Assembly (NCBI GenBank): GCA_002840565.1
Contig: PHBK01000010.1
Location: 1 to 64,000 of the forward strand
Length of the DNA: 64,000 nt
Direction: 5' to 3'
From: Deltaproteobacteria bacterium HGW-Deltaproteobacteria-12
GTDB taxonomy: Bacteria; Desulfobacterota; Syntrophia; Syntrophales; Smithellaceae
The notes below the pieces were generated by a model. It did not search any database. It was not told where the DNA came from and saw nothing but the letters and a program-made list of their open reading frames with translations. The stretch's first letter is position 1, and each line of letters starts with the position of its first letter. Position numbers and translations under genes: made by a program. Below, one piece after another: positions 43,421 to 52,961 of the stretch.

Positions 43421-46168
43421 TTATTTTTTACCCGAGAAAGCCTGGGGCTCTTCTTTAACAAGCCAGGGTTTTATATTGACATTATCTCCCCAAATCATGT
43501 TCTGATCCGGCGGGTTAGCTCCCCACCAATTATTGCGGGCATCAATATAGATCGTAGAAAAACTTTGCAGCGCCACTGTGTTGCCAACGAAATTATTGAA
43601 ATTAATCTTCGGATTGGCCATACCGACGCATTTAATGGCACCTTCGCCATGGTTTTCGGCCAATGTATTATAGAACAGAACAGGTGCGGCATCCTTGCGG
43701 CAGAAAACTGCATTTTGCGCCGAATAAAGTATCTGGCAATAAGAAATTTCCGGCGATCCGGCATAAATATCAAAGGCCGTGGTGGCATATTTAATAATGC
43801 AGTAGGCAAAAGAGCTGTTCACTTTTGTTTGTTTGGATAAACGCACGGCATTGTTATAAAAACCAGGTGACGGCGAAGAAGCCGCCGCTGTAAATATTAT
43901 GGGGTTTTCTTTTGTGCCGCGGGCAATGATACCGCCATCTTCGGCAATCAACGAAGTTTTTTGTTCAAATTCGACAACAACTCCCGGCTCGATGTAAAGT
44001 GTCGCCCCGCCGTCAATCACCACATCCTTAGTCACTCGATAAGGACTGTTGGACAGGATCAAATAGGAATCGGTCTGTATTCTGCCGCTTAAACTCTTGC
44101 CCAGCGCATTTATGGCCAGAGATTTCCCCTGCGGGTAAGGGCAGTCCAGTACAGAGGAGATATCCACTCTCCCCTGAATGCCGGCCAGTACTTCCAGAAT
44201 TTTCGCGCTCCCCCACCAGTTGTCCAGGGCTTTAACCGCTGCCCCGGACATATTGCCGACAATGTTATACGGCTTGTTATCGACGATATTGTTCCGGCTG
44301 ATATTTATGCCGGCTCCTTTCACGATGATGCCATTGTTGCTGTTCCTGGCCAGAGTATTCTGGACGAACTCCGGCGCGGCGGATTGAACCAGCAAACCGG
44401 TATTATCATTATCCTGAATAGAGTTTTCGATAATTACCGGTGCGGCCCCGTCGCTGACCGAAACAGCAATCCCCCTGTTCTTGTAGAGGGAATTCTTATT
44501 AATTTCCGGCTTGGAGAATGCTCCCTGAATTTTCAAAACTTCATTATTTTGCGTAAACTCGGACATTTCAATCTTCGGCGAAGAAGCCTGGAGATTGATT
44601 GCGGTCAGGGCATTCTTAATTCGCACAAATTTAATTATGTTCTCTTTATCTTTAACATTGGCAAAAAGGATTCCCGGCCAGGATTGACCTTCGCCCAGTG
44701 CATCAAAATTGATGATATGATCGTTATCTCCCGAGGCGTTAATCCTCCCTTCGATAATCAGCGCCCCGCCCTTTGATTTAATTTCCGTGCCCGGTTCGAT
44801 TGTCAACAGAGCTTTGTCTTTAACAATAACATCCTTTTCCAGAATATAGGGGCTGGCACCGGAATACCAGATCGTATCGGCTTCAATTACTCCGGCGACA
44901 GCAGTAGGTCCCGGTGCTACGGGCATTCCCGTTATTTGTGCCATTTCGCTTTCATTACCGGCAATGTCGTAAGCGGAAACCCGATAATAATATTTCTGTG
45001 AATTGATCAGTGCGGGTCCGGCATCGCGATAATCGTTAACTTCCGTCTTGGCGATCTCCGCATACCCGCTGAGCGGCGTATTGGAACGATAAATCTTATA
45101 ACCGGCAAGATAAGGCGCAGCCGATTTTTCCCAATTTAACAAAACCAGGGCACTGCGTCCCACACCGTTTAGATTCTTGGGTTTGGGCGGAGGAGTCGTC
45201 AGCAGGGTCACGGAACTGATGGCATCCACCCACTGTGCCGTATTGCCGGCATCATCCCGAAGGTAACCGGTAATAATGGCCTTTTCGATGTTATCTCCCG
45301 GCACCACTTTATAAACACCGTAATACCCGCCCGGTTCAATTTCCTGCATCTCAATATTTTTCTTATGATCGCCGATGTCAAAATAAGCCTGCATTTTAGG
45401 CGTACCCTGAATGACTACTTTGATTTCCGCGCCGGCTTTTTTCGGCAGGCCTTTGGAGTCCTGAGTAAGCAGAGTGATTGTTGGCGGCCGCAGCACGTCC
45501 GCAATCCGCGGCACCGGAATCGTTTTAACCATATCGCGGAACAGATCGTCATTGGCGCGCAGCAGCTGAATATCGCGCACGTTCATCGCCGTGGCAATGA
45601 CCGTGGCAATTATGCCAATCGGGTTCGTCGATATGCCGCCTTCGTGCTTCCGTACAATGTGTTTGCCGCTCCAAAGGAAATTGCCTGTTTTGGTATCGTA
45701 CATCTTAATTTCCGCGCCGACGGAAACCTGGGAATACATCACGGCAAACAACTTATCAAAGTTCGAAATCTCACCAAAAACGACGGCATCAACACCCAGG
45801 ATTTTGCCCAATTCCTGCGGGGGCATCTTGCTGATTGCTTCAGGATCGGTCAGTCCGGCTTTTCTCAATAAATTATCTATCCGGTAGAGCTCCAGATCCT
45901 TAAAAGGAAGAGAGCTGAAGTGATTGTAAAACCCCCGCCGCATTGTATCAAAACCTTCCTTGCTTTTAGACAAATCAACAAACGGCATGACGGCGACTGA
46001 TTGAGGAATATGATCTTTCATGTAAGGATCAATTTTGTAGTCTCCTTCATATAAAGATCTAATTTCAGGAGTTATTACAGTAGTTTGCGTGGCCACAAGA
46101 CAGCTTTGCAAGGAAATAAAGATCGGCAGTAGTAGCAAAAGAGTTAACAATTTGAAATACTTTTGCAT
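43421..46168 (-). CDS. GNA1162-like lipoprotein with FN3 domain and right-handed beta-helix
   Basis: A 915-residue lipoprotein (lipobox cysteine at 23, S-L-Q-S-C). Residues about 50-230 match the GNA1162/DUF799 family, a CsgG relative: S-V-A-V-M-P-F-V-D, E-L-G-K-I-L-G-V-D-A-V-V-F-G-E-I and T-K-T-G-N-F-L-W-S-G. Next come a linker, one fibronectin type III domain (about 330-420; W-E-K-S-A-A-P-Y-L-A-G-Y-K-I-Y-R-S) and two tracts of parallel beta-helix (about 430-900) with N-N-x-G-I-x-V and N-W-W-G signatures, like NosD/periplasmic copper-binding repeats. The Cys anchor and repeats suggest a large surface or periplasmic structure. The joining of these three modules is unusual. Confidence 0.8.
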   Translation of the reverse strand: MQKYFKLLTLLLLLPIFISLQSCLVATQTTVITPEIRSLYEGDYKIDPYMKDHIPQSVAVMPFVDLSKSKEGFDTMRRGFYNHFSSLPFKDLELYRIDNLLRKAGLTDPEAISKMPPQELGKILGVDAVVFGEISNFDKLFAVMYSQVSVGAEIKMYDTKTGNFLWSGKHIVRKHEGGISTNPIGIIATVIATAMNVRDIQLLRANDDLFRDMVKTIPVPRIADVLRPPTITLLTQDSKGLPKKAGAEIKVVIQGTPKMQAYFDIGDHKKNIEMQEIEPGGYYGVYKVVPGDNIEKAIITGYLRDDAGNTAQWVDAISSVTLLTTPPPKPKNLNGVGRSALVLLNWEKSAAPYLAGYKIYRSNTPLSGYAEIAKTEVNDYRDAGPALINSQKYYYRVSAYDIAGNESEMAQITGMPVAPGPTAVAGVIEADTIWYSGASPYILEKDVIVKDKALLTIEPGTEIKSKGGALIIEGRINASGDNDHIINFDALGEGQSWPGILFANVKDKENIIKFVRIKNALTAINLQASSPKIEMSEFTQNNEVLKIQGAFSKPEINKNSLYKNRGIAVSVSDGAAPVIIENSIQDNDNTGLLVQSAAPEFVQNTLARNSNNGIIVKGAGINISRNNIVDNKPYNIVGNMSGAAVKALDNWWGSAKILEVLAGIQGRVDISSVLDCPYPQGKSLAINALGKSLSGRIQTDSYLILSNSPYRVTKDVVIDGGATLYIEPGVVVEFEQKTSLIAEDGGIIARGTKENPIIFTAAASSPSPGFYNNAVRLSKQTKVNSSFAYCIIKYATTAFDIYAGSPEISYCQILYSAQNAVFCRKDAAPVLFYNTLAENHGEGAIKCVGMANPKINFNNFVGNTVALQSFSTIYIDARNNWWGANPPDQNMIWGDNVNIKPWLVKEEPQAFSGKK

Positions 46169-46184
46169 AGGAGGTCTCCCTTTC

Positions 46185-46244
46185 TTAGGAGCCGTTACAA
46201 AATAATTGTTACTTTCTGGTGGATCATTTCGTTACGGCTCCTTA
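46185..46244 (-). other. Intercistronic stem-loop inside the envelope operon
   Basis: AGGAGCCGT (46187-46195) pairs exactly with ACGGCTCCT (46234-46242) across a 38-base loop. It lies between the FN3 gene and the GNA1162-like gene, just before the latter's ribosome-binding site. It may set relative expression or RNA stability. Confidence 0.45.
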
Positions 46245-46309
46245 TGCCGTCTCTCTTTTTAAACGGCACACTTATTTTTTACGGCGGCTTAATTAAAAAA
46301 AAGAGCTCT

Positions 46310-48556
46310 TTATTTTGCGAATACGGTAATTTCTGCGCTGGGTGGACTTTCCAGGCCGTCGCGATCAACCGCCGTGATTACATATACCCTGTCTTTACCT
46401 TTAGCTATGGAACTGTCCGCATAGCTGTTTGATTTTACTTCGGCTAATTTTTCGAGGCTGAAAAAACGCTTTTCATAAATAATATACTGGGAAATATCTG
46501 CCTCTTTATTCTGTTCCCAGGTAATTAACGCCTTTCCCGTTTCATAGGCCCCCTTCAAACCAGACGGCGGCTGCGGCCTGGGCTTAGTGCTGACATTAAT
46601 AACCTCGGAAAAATCACTCAATAATTCATCTTTATCTTCAGCCTGGATTTTATAGCGGTACGCAACTCCATCTTTTAAGTTTTTATCGACATAGGAAGAT
46701 TTATTAACCTTGTCTATTTTGGAAAAATCATCTTTGTCTGCGGCAGCCCGGTATATATAATAAGTGTTGATATCTTTTTCCGGATTAGCCTGCCACTGCA
46801 GCGGCACTTCTTTGACTTTAAGCGCCTCCCCCCGCAAACCGGAAGGCTTTTGTGGTCTGGGTTTTGTTGTCGCCGAAGCCGCCACCGGCAAACTTTCCGC
46901 TGCCACTTTGTTAAAAGCGGTTAATTTATAATAGTATGTTTTGCTGTCGGCTAATTTATCAAAACCGCGCGAATCATCAAGATGTTTGCCATTTCCTCGG
47001 CCGCTGATTTTTTTCAGCAAATCATACCGGCCGTCTTTTTCGTGCGCCCAGTAAATGTTGTAACCCTCAACCTCTTCTTGGTTTGCCGGTGTCCAGGTAA
47101 GCTCTACCTTCTTCACGAGACCGCTTCGGGCGGAAAAATTCTCCGTAGACGGTGGAATATCTCTTGTGGTCGCCTTGGCAACAGGCGATGGGCTCGTTTC
47201 TATTCCCAGATCGTCTTCCGCAGTCACATAATAGTAATAATTTATTTTGTCGCCTAATCCTTCCAAATCCGTATAAAGAAAATTTTCTTTGAGTTCAGCT
47301 GCCTTTATCTTTGTAATTCTGTTAAAATTGCCGTCATTTTTCAGACTCCGATAAATATTATAAGCAGCAAGAAAAGGAGATTGCACACCAGCCCAGGTTA
47401 TTCTGACTTCGCGGATCAAATCGCTCTGAGCATTGGCTGACGAAACTGCCGCCATGGTTGTGCCCTTCAGGGGATGGCTGAGTTCACTTTCAATATCTTT
47501 TTCATTGAAGGCAGCCAGACGATAAAAATAGACACTGCCGTCAGGCAGCGCTTTATCGCGATAATATATTTTCCCGTCCGAGTTGTCCGCAGAGATGGCA
47601 TTTGCCGAAAGTTTAGCTATTTCTTGATAAGAACCCTCTTCAGCTTTTGACCGGTAGATTTTGTAACCGGCCAAACGGGATGAATCCTTGCTTTTGAGTG
47701 GATTAGGAGACCCAACAATCAAAACACTCTTGGCGCGCCCTTCTATCTTTAAAATTATCGGTGGATTGGGCGCAAAATCAGTGCTGGCGGAAAGGACCGG
47801 TGTAAAATCACTGACCTTGCCCATTTTGTCGATTGCCCTTACCTTATAATAATAAACTGTGACATTATCAACATTCTGATCAATGAATTCATTCTGATCG
47901 GTCCGCCCGGCCATGGCGAAAGGACCGGCAGAGTTGAGCGCACGATATACTTCATAGACGGCGCCGGCAAAGCCCGGCGTATCCTGCCAGCGCAATATAA
48001 TTTTTTTATTACCGGGAATTTTCTGGAAATTGGCCGGATAAACGGATCCCTTTTCACCGGCCCCTGATGCTCTGATTTCCGCGGAACTATTTCTTTTCAG
48101 GGCCGCCGAGATCAAAGAACCTAATTTACCGATTTCCGCCTGAATTGCGGATTCGCCGAACGTTCTTATCCGTTCAGAGTATACTTCTCTTTTTTTATCA
48201 ATAGAAATCAAACTGCAGTTTATATAAATAGCCGAGCCTCTTTTATCGACAGAACCTACAATGATAAAGTCAAGGCCCAGCCGCGTGCCTATGTTGACAA
48301 CATTATCCAACTGGTCATTTTGCTGCAGATCGTTGAAGTTCAGAAAGGCTTCCAGGTCTTTGCGATCGAGCAAAAATATAGATGCATCATTTTTTAATAC
48401 ATTGGTCAATAAGTTGGTTACAGTGGTGCCCAACCCGGAAGCTTCCAGATTGACGGTCCCAAAATTGAAAACAGATATCTTACTGGCATTTCCTTTTCCC
48501 GCGCCGATGAAGAATACGAGGGTCAACAACATCGCAATGAAGATTTTTTTGGGCAT
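46310..48556 (-). CDS. CsgG/FlgO-like protein with six FN3 domains
   Basis: A 748-residue exported protein. The signal peptide ends near 24 (G-A-G-K-G-N-A). Residues 25-155 form a CsgG/FlgO-like domain: I-S-V-F-N-F-G-T, F-L-L-D-R-K-D-L-E-A-F, and G-L-D-F-I-I-V-G-S-V-D-K. From about 168 to the end there are six fibronectin type III domains, each with a W near strand B, a Y-x-I-Y-R strand C and a Y-Y-Y-x-V/L-x-A strand F; linkers K-P-R-P-Q-P-P-S-G-L repeat. FN3 arrays act as spacers or protein-binding arms outside the cell. No lipobox. Confidence 0.8.
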   Translation of the reverse strand: MPKKIFIAMLLTLVFFIGAGKGNASKISVFNFGTVNLEASGLGTTVTNLLTNVLKNDASIFLLDRKDLEAFLNFNDLQQNDQLDNVVNIGTRLGLDFIIVGSVDKRGSAIYINCSLISIDKKREVYSERIRTFGESAIQAEIGKLGSLISAALKRNSSAEIRASGAGEKGSVYPANFQKIPGNKKIILRWQDTPGFAGAVYEVYRALNSAGPFAMAGRTDQNEFIDQNVDNVTVYYYKVRAIDKMGKVSDFTPVLSASTDFAPNPPIILKIEGRAKSVLIVGSPNPLKSKDSSRLAGYKIYRSKAEEGSYQEIAKLSANAISADNSDGKIYYRDKALPDGSVYFYRLAAFNEKDIESELSHPLKGTTMAAVSSANAQSDLIREVRITWAGVQSPFLAAYNIYRSLKNDGNFNRITKIKAAELKENFLYTDLEGLGDKINYYYYVTAEDDLGIETSPSPVAKATTRDIPPSTENFSARSGLVKKVELTWTPANQEEVEGYNIYWAHEKDGRYDLLKKISGRGNGKHLDDSRGFDKLADSKTYYYKLTAFNKVAAESLPVAASATTKPRPQKPSGLRGEALKVKEVPLQWQANPEKDINTYYIYRAAADKDDFSKIDKVNKSSYVDKNLKDGVAYRYKIQAEDKDELLSDFSEVINVSTKPRPQPPSGLKGAYETGKALITWEQNKEADISQYIIYEKRFFSLEKLAEVKSNSYADSSIAKGKDRVYVITAVDRDGLESPPSAEITVFAK

Positions 48557-48603
48557 TTACCGTCTCCAGTCCATTGAGTCAGTACTACTTCCGGCAGCGT
48601 GAT

Positions 48604-50592
48604 TTACTTATCAGCAACAAGCTTATCAATGGTCTCCAGTGACCTCTGCGTTATCGGTGTAGCAATCCCCTTCAGCTTCTCGTCAAAAACGGCATCGGTA
48701 TATTTTTCTACGGCCAAATCCAGATTGCGTCGTTTTTGCTGGGATTGGGCCTGATTATAATATTCAACCTCCAGGCTCTGGAAGTGTTTGAGAATTCCGC
48801 TGCCCATCTCCGATACCTTGGAATTAGTAATTTCGTCGAGAACTTCGGCTTCTGTGGGCAACTCGAGGGGATCCTGCGCAATTCCGGCAATCGGCACACC
48901 GTCCTGATATTTATCTTCCTTGATTAACTTGCCGGCCACTGTACTGGCAAAGATATTTTCCCCTGTCTGTGTATCCACCAGCTTAAATGATATTTCCAAC
49001 AGAGCATTGATTCTCGCCGCTCCCTGTTTATAGGATATCAGCTGGTAATTTCTCTTTTTAACTGTCCGGGGCGGAGCGTTTTTCAGATCCTCTGCTGACG
49101 GCTTGGGATTAATCATCAGCCAGTCGGAAAATTCCGGATTGCGCACATCTTCTTCGTCCACCAGCACTTTAACCTGATTGAGGCTGGGGGCATCCGTGTA
49201 TTTGGTCGAAAAATGCAAGACGTCGCCCATAATAAAAGTATCTATGCCACGCATCTTACCTACACTTTGAGCTGTCTTAATATCGACCAGGCCTGTCTGG
49301 CTGAGCTGCATTTCCTTTAAGATTGATTGCAGATTTTCCCGCTCAATAATACGCAAATCGGCACTGGCATTTTTATGGAGATAAGCGATCAGTTTGTTGG
49401 CGGCAATTTTACCGGCATCTTTTTCAGAACTCGGAGAACTGAAATCAAAGACGGCAATTGATTTGCGAATTCTTTTATTTATGGCATCTTTAACTTCAAT
49501 CATTTTTTGGAACAATTCCGGATAGTTGGGATTTACTGCTTCAACTTTCTGCATCCAAATCAACGCGTTTCCCCATAATTCTTTCTCTATTAATTTTTCC
49601 GCCCGCTTCATCAGCGCGTCACATGCAACAGTCAGATTTTCTTTATACAGCGGGTCATTCTGCATGGAAGGCATAAATTTACGCGCCATTTCCATTTTTT
49701 TCATGGCCGCATAAAGCTTCCCCTGCTTCACCAGTTTCACGGAATCATCCAGATAAATCTGGCCTAATTTTGCTCTTAGTTTTTCCAGTTTGGCGCCCAG
49801 AGCGGGATCGACAGACGGGTAGTCATGCGCTTTTTCATAAAGGATTACGGCCCGTTCCCAATTTTTCGCCGCCTCCGCCTTTGCTCCTTCAGACATGTAA
49901 TAGTTCAAGTTATCTTTGAGCCTGGCATCTTCATATCGCCTGGAAACATCGAGATAATTCGGGTTAATATCCATGGCCATTTTAAAAACATCAGCGGCCA
50001 TTTTCCAATCTTCCTGCCTGCCGAGATTGTTAGCCTGCTGATAAAGGGTCTTCACGCCCTCCTGCCGGCTTTTTACCAGCCTGCTGCCGGTATCTTCATA
50101 ATTAGGAAAAATTTTGTTGATCTGGTTTAACTTGGCAATCGCTGCAGTCCATTCTTCCTTTTGCATATCAATTTCGGCCTGCTGATATAGATTCTTCAAA
50201 GAAGACTTCAGGTCGTTTATTTTCCCGTTTACATTGTTGCGCACCGCTTTGATATCGGAATTCTCCGGATCCATGGCTGCCATGACATCAATATCCTTGG
50301 CAATCTTTTCCAGTGCCGGAAGATTTTGCTCGCCCGCACCAAGAGACTGTCTGACTTTAGCTAAGCGAGCCTTTGCCGCATCCTGTTTGGCGCGCGTAAG
50401 CGCGTCTTTGTATTCCTGATTTCCCGGTTCTTCATTGACAGCTTTTTCAAAATAAGCAATCGCTTCCTCCCAACGGTTATCTTTGACAAATTCCTGCCCC
50501 TGTTTATAGCTTTCATTAACCGCACCGCAGGCGGCAAGAAATGTGATAATAATTCCAATTGCAAACACCTTAGACAATTTTTTAGATTTCAT
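48604..50592 (-). CDS. TPR lipoprotein with a CsgG-type domain
   Basis: A 662-residue lipoprotein from the ATG at 50592 (GGAGG site just ahead). Lipobox F-L-A-A-C puts the anchor at residue 22. Residues 28-380 are tetratricopeptide repeats (E-G-x-E-A-I-A-Y-F-E-K-A type). From about 385 there is a CsgG-like domain: K-S-I-A-V-F-D-F-S, L-R-I-I-E-R-E-N-L-Q-S-I-L-K-E-M, R-G-I-D-T-F-I-M-G-D-V and A-L-L-E-I-S-F-K-L-V-D-T-Q-T-G-E. CsgG itself forms the curli export pore, but the long inserts and the absence of obvious transmembrane hairpins mean pore formation is unproven. Confidence 0.85.
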   Translation of the reverse strand: MKSKKLSKVFAIGIIITFLAACGAVNESYKQGQEFVKDNRWEEAIAYFEKAVNEEPGNQEYKDALTRAKQDAAKARLAKVRQSLGAGEQNLPALEKIAKDIDVMAAMDPENSDIKAVRNNVNGKINDLKSSLKNLYQQAEIDMQKEEWTAAIAKLNQINKIFPNYEDTGSRLVKSRQEGVKTLYQQANNLGRQEDWKMAADVFKMAMDINPNYLDVSRRYEDARLKDNLNYYMSEGAKAEAAKNWERAVILYEKAHDYPSVDPALGAKLEKLRAKLGQIYLDDSVKLVKQGKLYAAMKKMEMARKFMPSMQNDPLYKENLTVACDALMKRAEKLIEKELWGNALIWMQKVEAVNPNYPELFQKMIEVKDAINKRIRKSIAVFDFSSPSSEKDAGKIAANKLIAYLHKNASADLRIIERENLQSILKEMQLSQTGLVDIKTAQSVGKMRGIDTFIMGDVLHFSTKYTDAPSLNQVKVLVDEEDVRNPEFSDWLMINPKPSAEDLKNAPPRTVKKRNYQLISYKQGAARINALLEISFKLVDTQTGENIFASTVAGKLIKEDKYQDGVPIAGIAQDPLELPTEAEVLDEITNSKVSEMGSGILKHFQSLEVEYYNQAQSQQKRRNLDLAVEKYTDAVFDEKLKGIATPITQRSLETIDKLVADK

Positions 50593-50635
50593 AATGTCCT
50601 CCAACATTTAAGATATGCCGAAAAAATATAATTAC

Positions 50636-51748
50636 CTAAGGCAGAAGAACTGCCTCAACTCTGTTCGGACTTATTTCGACAACTTTTATTTTTTTGTTTT
50701 TAACTGTTATCTGCGCCACATCATGAGCAACAGCATCCGCATTCCCTTCAATTTCCAAATCTAATTCCACTTTGCCCCGGGAATAATAACGCTGATTCAA
50801 TGCCTTAAATCCCTTAATCTCTTCTGCCAGCAATGATTTGAATTCCTGAAGATCGGCATAAGAATTCAGGCCGCTCACCACTAATTTTACCGTAGCTGTA
50901 TTTGTTAATTCCGCAGACCAATTCTCCAGAACACTATCAACCAAATTACGGGCGAGTTTGGCGACCACTTCCTCAGTTAAAGCTTTGAAATCGCCTTTCA
51001 TGCCGGGAGCTGATTTCTGCTCGGTGCCGGTAGTTATTATGCTGCCGGTATCGCCATTGATAATTTTGCCGGAGATGACAACCTTATTATGATTCATTTC
51101 TACATCATTAATCTTAAAGGGATTACTTACAGCCTCAACAGTGTTTACAATGATAATTTCCGCCCCGTAGCGATGTGCTATCCCGGAAATAACTTTTTGT
51201 TCGGCAGCATCCTGCAGCCGCTCATAATCTTTATTTTTCTTTATTGTCCGGGCATCAACCAATTTAAAACCCTGGGCAATAAAATATTTGGACATTGCCG
51301 CTTCCGCAACAGCATCTTTGCTTGCCGTCCCCGTAAAAACCAGCATTACCCTGGGTTTTGATTTACGAATCATAATCAGGTTGATGGCTGTCATTTTGTC
51401 GCGCAATTTCCCCTGGCTGATTTGTGCTTCAATTGCCACTTCATAGTTGTCACCGGTTCTTTTTTCGGAAATTATCTTGTAAGAACTGATATAACCCTGA
51501 GACTCGGAAAGGATGCGGTCCATTTTCACTTGAAAATTCTCTACACTCGTTGCGCTGGTAATCATGACTCCTATAGCTTTTTCTACAGCATTGCGCTGTG
51601 CTTCATCGAGTGCTTTGCTCCGGGCAATGTCAACCATATTTTTCGATATTGTTGCCATACCTTTCGCTTGAACTTTGTGTTGGGCATAAACCGGCGTGGT
51701 CAAAACAGCAAAAAAAACAAGAACGAGAAAAATTATGGCTTTTTTCAT
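50636..51748 (-). CDS. FlgT-like envelope protein
   Basis: About 370 residues from the ATG at 51748 (one at 51757 is also possible). The signal peptide ends V-Y-A-Q. The N-terminal domain (25-115) resembles FlgT_N: V-Q-A-K-G-M-A, A-R-S-K-A-L-D-E-A-Q-R-N-A-V-E-K-A-I-G-V and a following Y-I-S-S-Y-K-I-I-S-E strand. A middle domain with M-L-V-F-T-G-T-A, A-H-R-Y-G-A-E-I-I-I-V-N-T and G-K-I-I-N-G-D-T-G fits the FlgT/CsgG-type middle fold. The last 80 residues form a small alpha/beta domain. First gene of the operon. No flagellar genes are nearby. Confidence 0.72.
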   Translation of the reverse strand: MKKAIIFLVLVFFAVLTTPVYAQHKVQAKGMATISKNMVDIARSKALDEAQRNAVEKAIGVMITSATSVENFQVKMDRILSESQGYISSYKIISEKRTGDNYEVAIEAQISQGKLRDKMTAINLIMIRKSKPRVMLVFTGTASKDAVAEAAMSKYFIAQGFKLVDARTIKKNKDYERLQDAAEQKVISGIAHRYGAEIIIVNTVEAVSNPFKINDVEMNHNKVVISGKIINGDTGSIITTGTEQKSAPGMKGDFKALTEEVVAKLARNLVDSVLENWSAELTNTATVKLVVSGLNSYADLQEFKSLLAEEIKGFKALNQRYYSRGKVELDLEIEGNADAVAHDVAQITVKNKKIKVVEISPNRVEAVLLP

Positions 51749-51782
51749 AATAGACACCTGTCGAAAACTTCCGGATATTTTA

Positions 51783-51812
51783 TTTTCCAGAACAATTTTT
51801 TATTCTGGAAAA
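51783..51812 (-). promoter_or_regulatory. Perfect inverted repeat in the leader of the envelope operon
   Basis: TTTTCCAGAA (51783-51792) and TTCTGGAAAA (51803-51812) are exact 10-bp arms around 10 bases. It lies between the promoter (51870-51898) and the first gene, so it could be a regulator-binding site or an mRNA hairpin. Confidence 0.6.
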
Positions 51813-51869
51813 ATGCAGCCAATAATAATCATATCGACTAAGTTTCCCCTAAAATCGGGACTGTAAAAA

Positions 51870-51898
51870 AATATACTTAAATTGTCTTACAGTGTCAA
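51870..51898 (-). promoter_or_regulatory. Consensus sigma-70 promoter of the envelope operon
   Basis: On the minus strand TTGACA (51898-51893) and TATATT (51875-51870) are spaced by 17 bases, about 120 bases ahead of the first ATG. The match is strong; the long leader contains the inverted repeat at 51783-51812. Confidence 0.75.
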
Positions 51899-51934
51899 GA
51901 CGAAAGAAACAGCCGGCAAGAAACAGCTTAATTA

Positions 51935-52294
51935 TCAGTCTATACCTTCATAAATACAGCCGGAATCCCGGCTTTCCTGAACAACTATTTTGCTTAAATA
52001 CGGCAGCGCCGGCTGCAGGCGCTGCCAAAGCCATTTGGCCAGATTTTCCGATGTGGGGTTGCTCAGACCGACAATATCATTCAAGTATTTATGATCAAGT
52101 TGATCGTGCAGCGGTTGAAAGGCTTTAGCAATATCGGCAAAATCGATTACCCAGCCCAGCTTCGAATCCACAGGACCATTTACATGAATCTCGATGAGGA
52201 AAGAATGTCCGTGCAGATTGCTGCATTTATGCTCCGCAGGTACATTGGGCAGGTGATGAGCGGCATTGATATGAAAAACTTTGAATATTTCCAT
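51935..52294 (-). CDS. queD: 6-carboxy-5,6,7,8-tetrahydropterin synthase
   Basis: A 119-residue T-fold enzyme for the second step of preQ0 synthesis. Zinc histidines are in F-H-I-N-A-A-H-H and C-S-N-L-H-G-H-S-F, with the catalytic L-D-H-K-Y-L-N segment and P-T-S-E-N-L-A near the end. Last gene of the queC-queE-queD run, 10 bases after queE. Confidence 0.95.
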   Translation of the reverse strand: MEIFKVFHINAAHHLPNVPAEHKCSNLHGHSFLIEIHVNGPVDSKLGWVIDFADIAKAFQPLHDQLDHKYLNDIVGLSNPTSENLAKWLWQRLQPALPYLSKIVVQESRDSGCIYEGID

Positions 52295-52304
52295 TGATGT
52301 TTAC

Positions 52305-52946
52305 CTATTTTATCTTTAAAATTTTATGCACCTGCAGACTGAGTCGCCACTTTGGATGAGCAAGCACATAATCGACTGTTATCTTTGTATTCCTCACCAG
52401 ATCGGACCCGTCTAACGGCTGTAAAAAAAAATTCTGAAAATCCAAACGGGCAAATTTTTCAGGATCGGCGCCTTTCTGGGGAAAAACCAACTTTAATTCC
52501 TGCCCTGAACGGACAACCAGTTCAGCACCAGCTTTGGGACTGACACACAGCCAATCAATATTTTCGGGCGGTAAAATGGTACCATTAGTCTCAACGGCAA
52601 TAAACAAGTTCTCCCGATGGAATGCATGCACCAGTTCTGAATCCAGCTGCAAAAGAGGTTCACCGCCGGTGCAGACAACGAAAGGTTGAATTGATCCGCT
52701 TTTTCCCGCTGGCCAGAACCGGGCCACCACTCCGGCCAGTTCTCCGGCGTTCGCAAATATTCCGCCCCCCGGGCCATCAGTGCCAATTATGTCCGTATCA
52801 CAAAAATTGCAGGCGGCAGCAGAGCGATCATCCTCCCGACCCGACCATAAATTGCATCCGGCAAAGCGACAGAAGACGGCAGGCCTGCCTGCATGAAAGC
52901 CTTCCCCCTGTAGAGAATAAAATATTTCTTTAACCGAATAACGCAC
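52305..52946 (-). CDS. queE: 7-carboxy-7-deazaguanine synthase
   Basis: A 213-residue short radical-SAM enzyme. It begins with S-L-Q-G-E-G-F-H-A-G-R-P and carries the cluster-binding cysteines in F-A-G-C-N-L-W and later C-N-F-C-D-T. The stretch between them is longer than the canonical C-x3-C-x2-C (about 14 residues), as in the QueE variant with a 14-residue spacing. V-C-T-G-G-E-P-L-L-Q follows. It rearranges the product of QueD to CDG. Confidence 0.93.
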   Translation of the reverse strand: MRYSVKEIFYSLQGEGFHAGRPAVFCRFAGCNLWSGREDDRSAAACNFCDTDIIGTDGPGGGIFANAGELAGVVARFWPAGKSGSIQPFVVCTGGEPLLQLDSELVHAFHRENLFIAVETNGTILPPENIDWLCVSPKAGAELVVRSGQELKLVFPQKGADPEKFARLDFQNFFLQPLDGSDLVRNTKITVDYVLAHPKWRLSLQVHKILKIK

Positions 52947-52961
52947 GGCATACCCTGTTTA

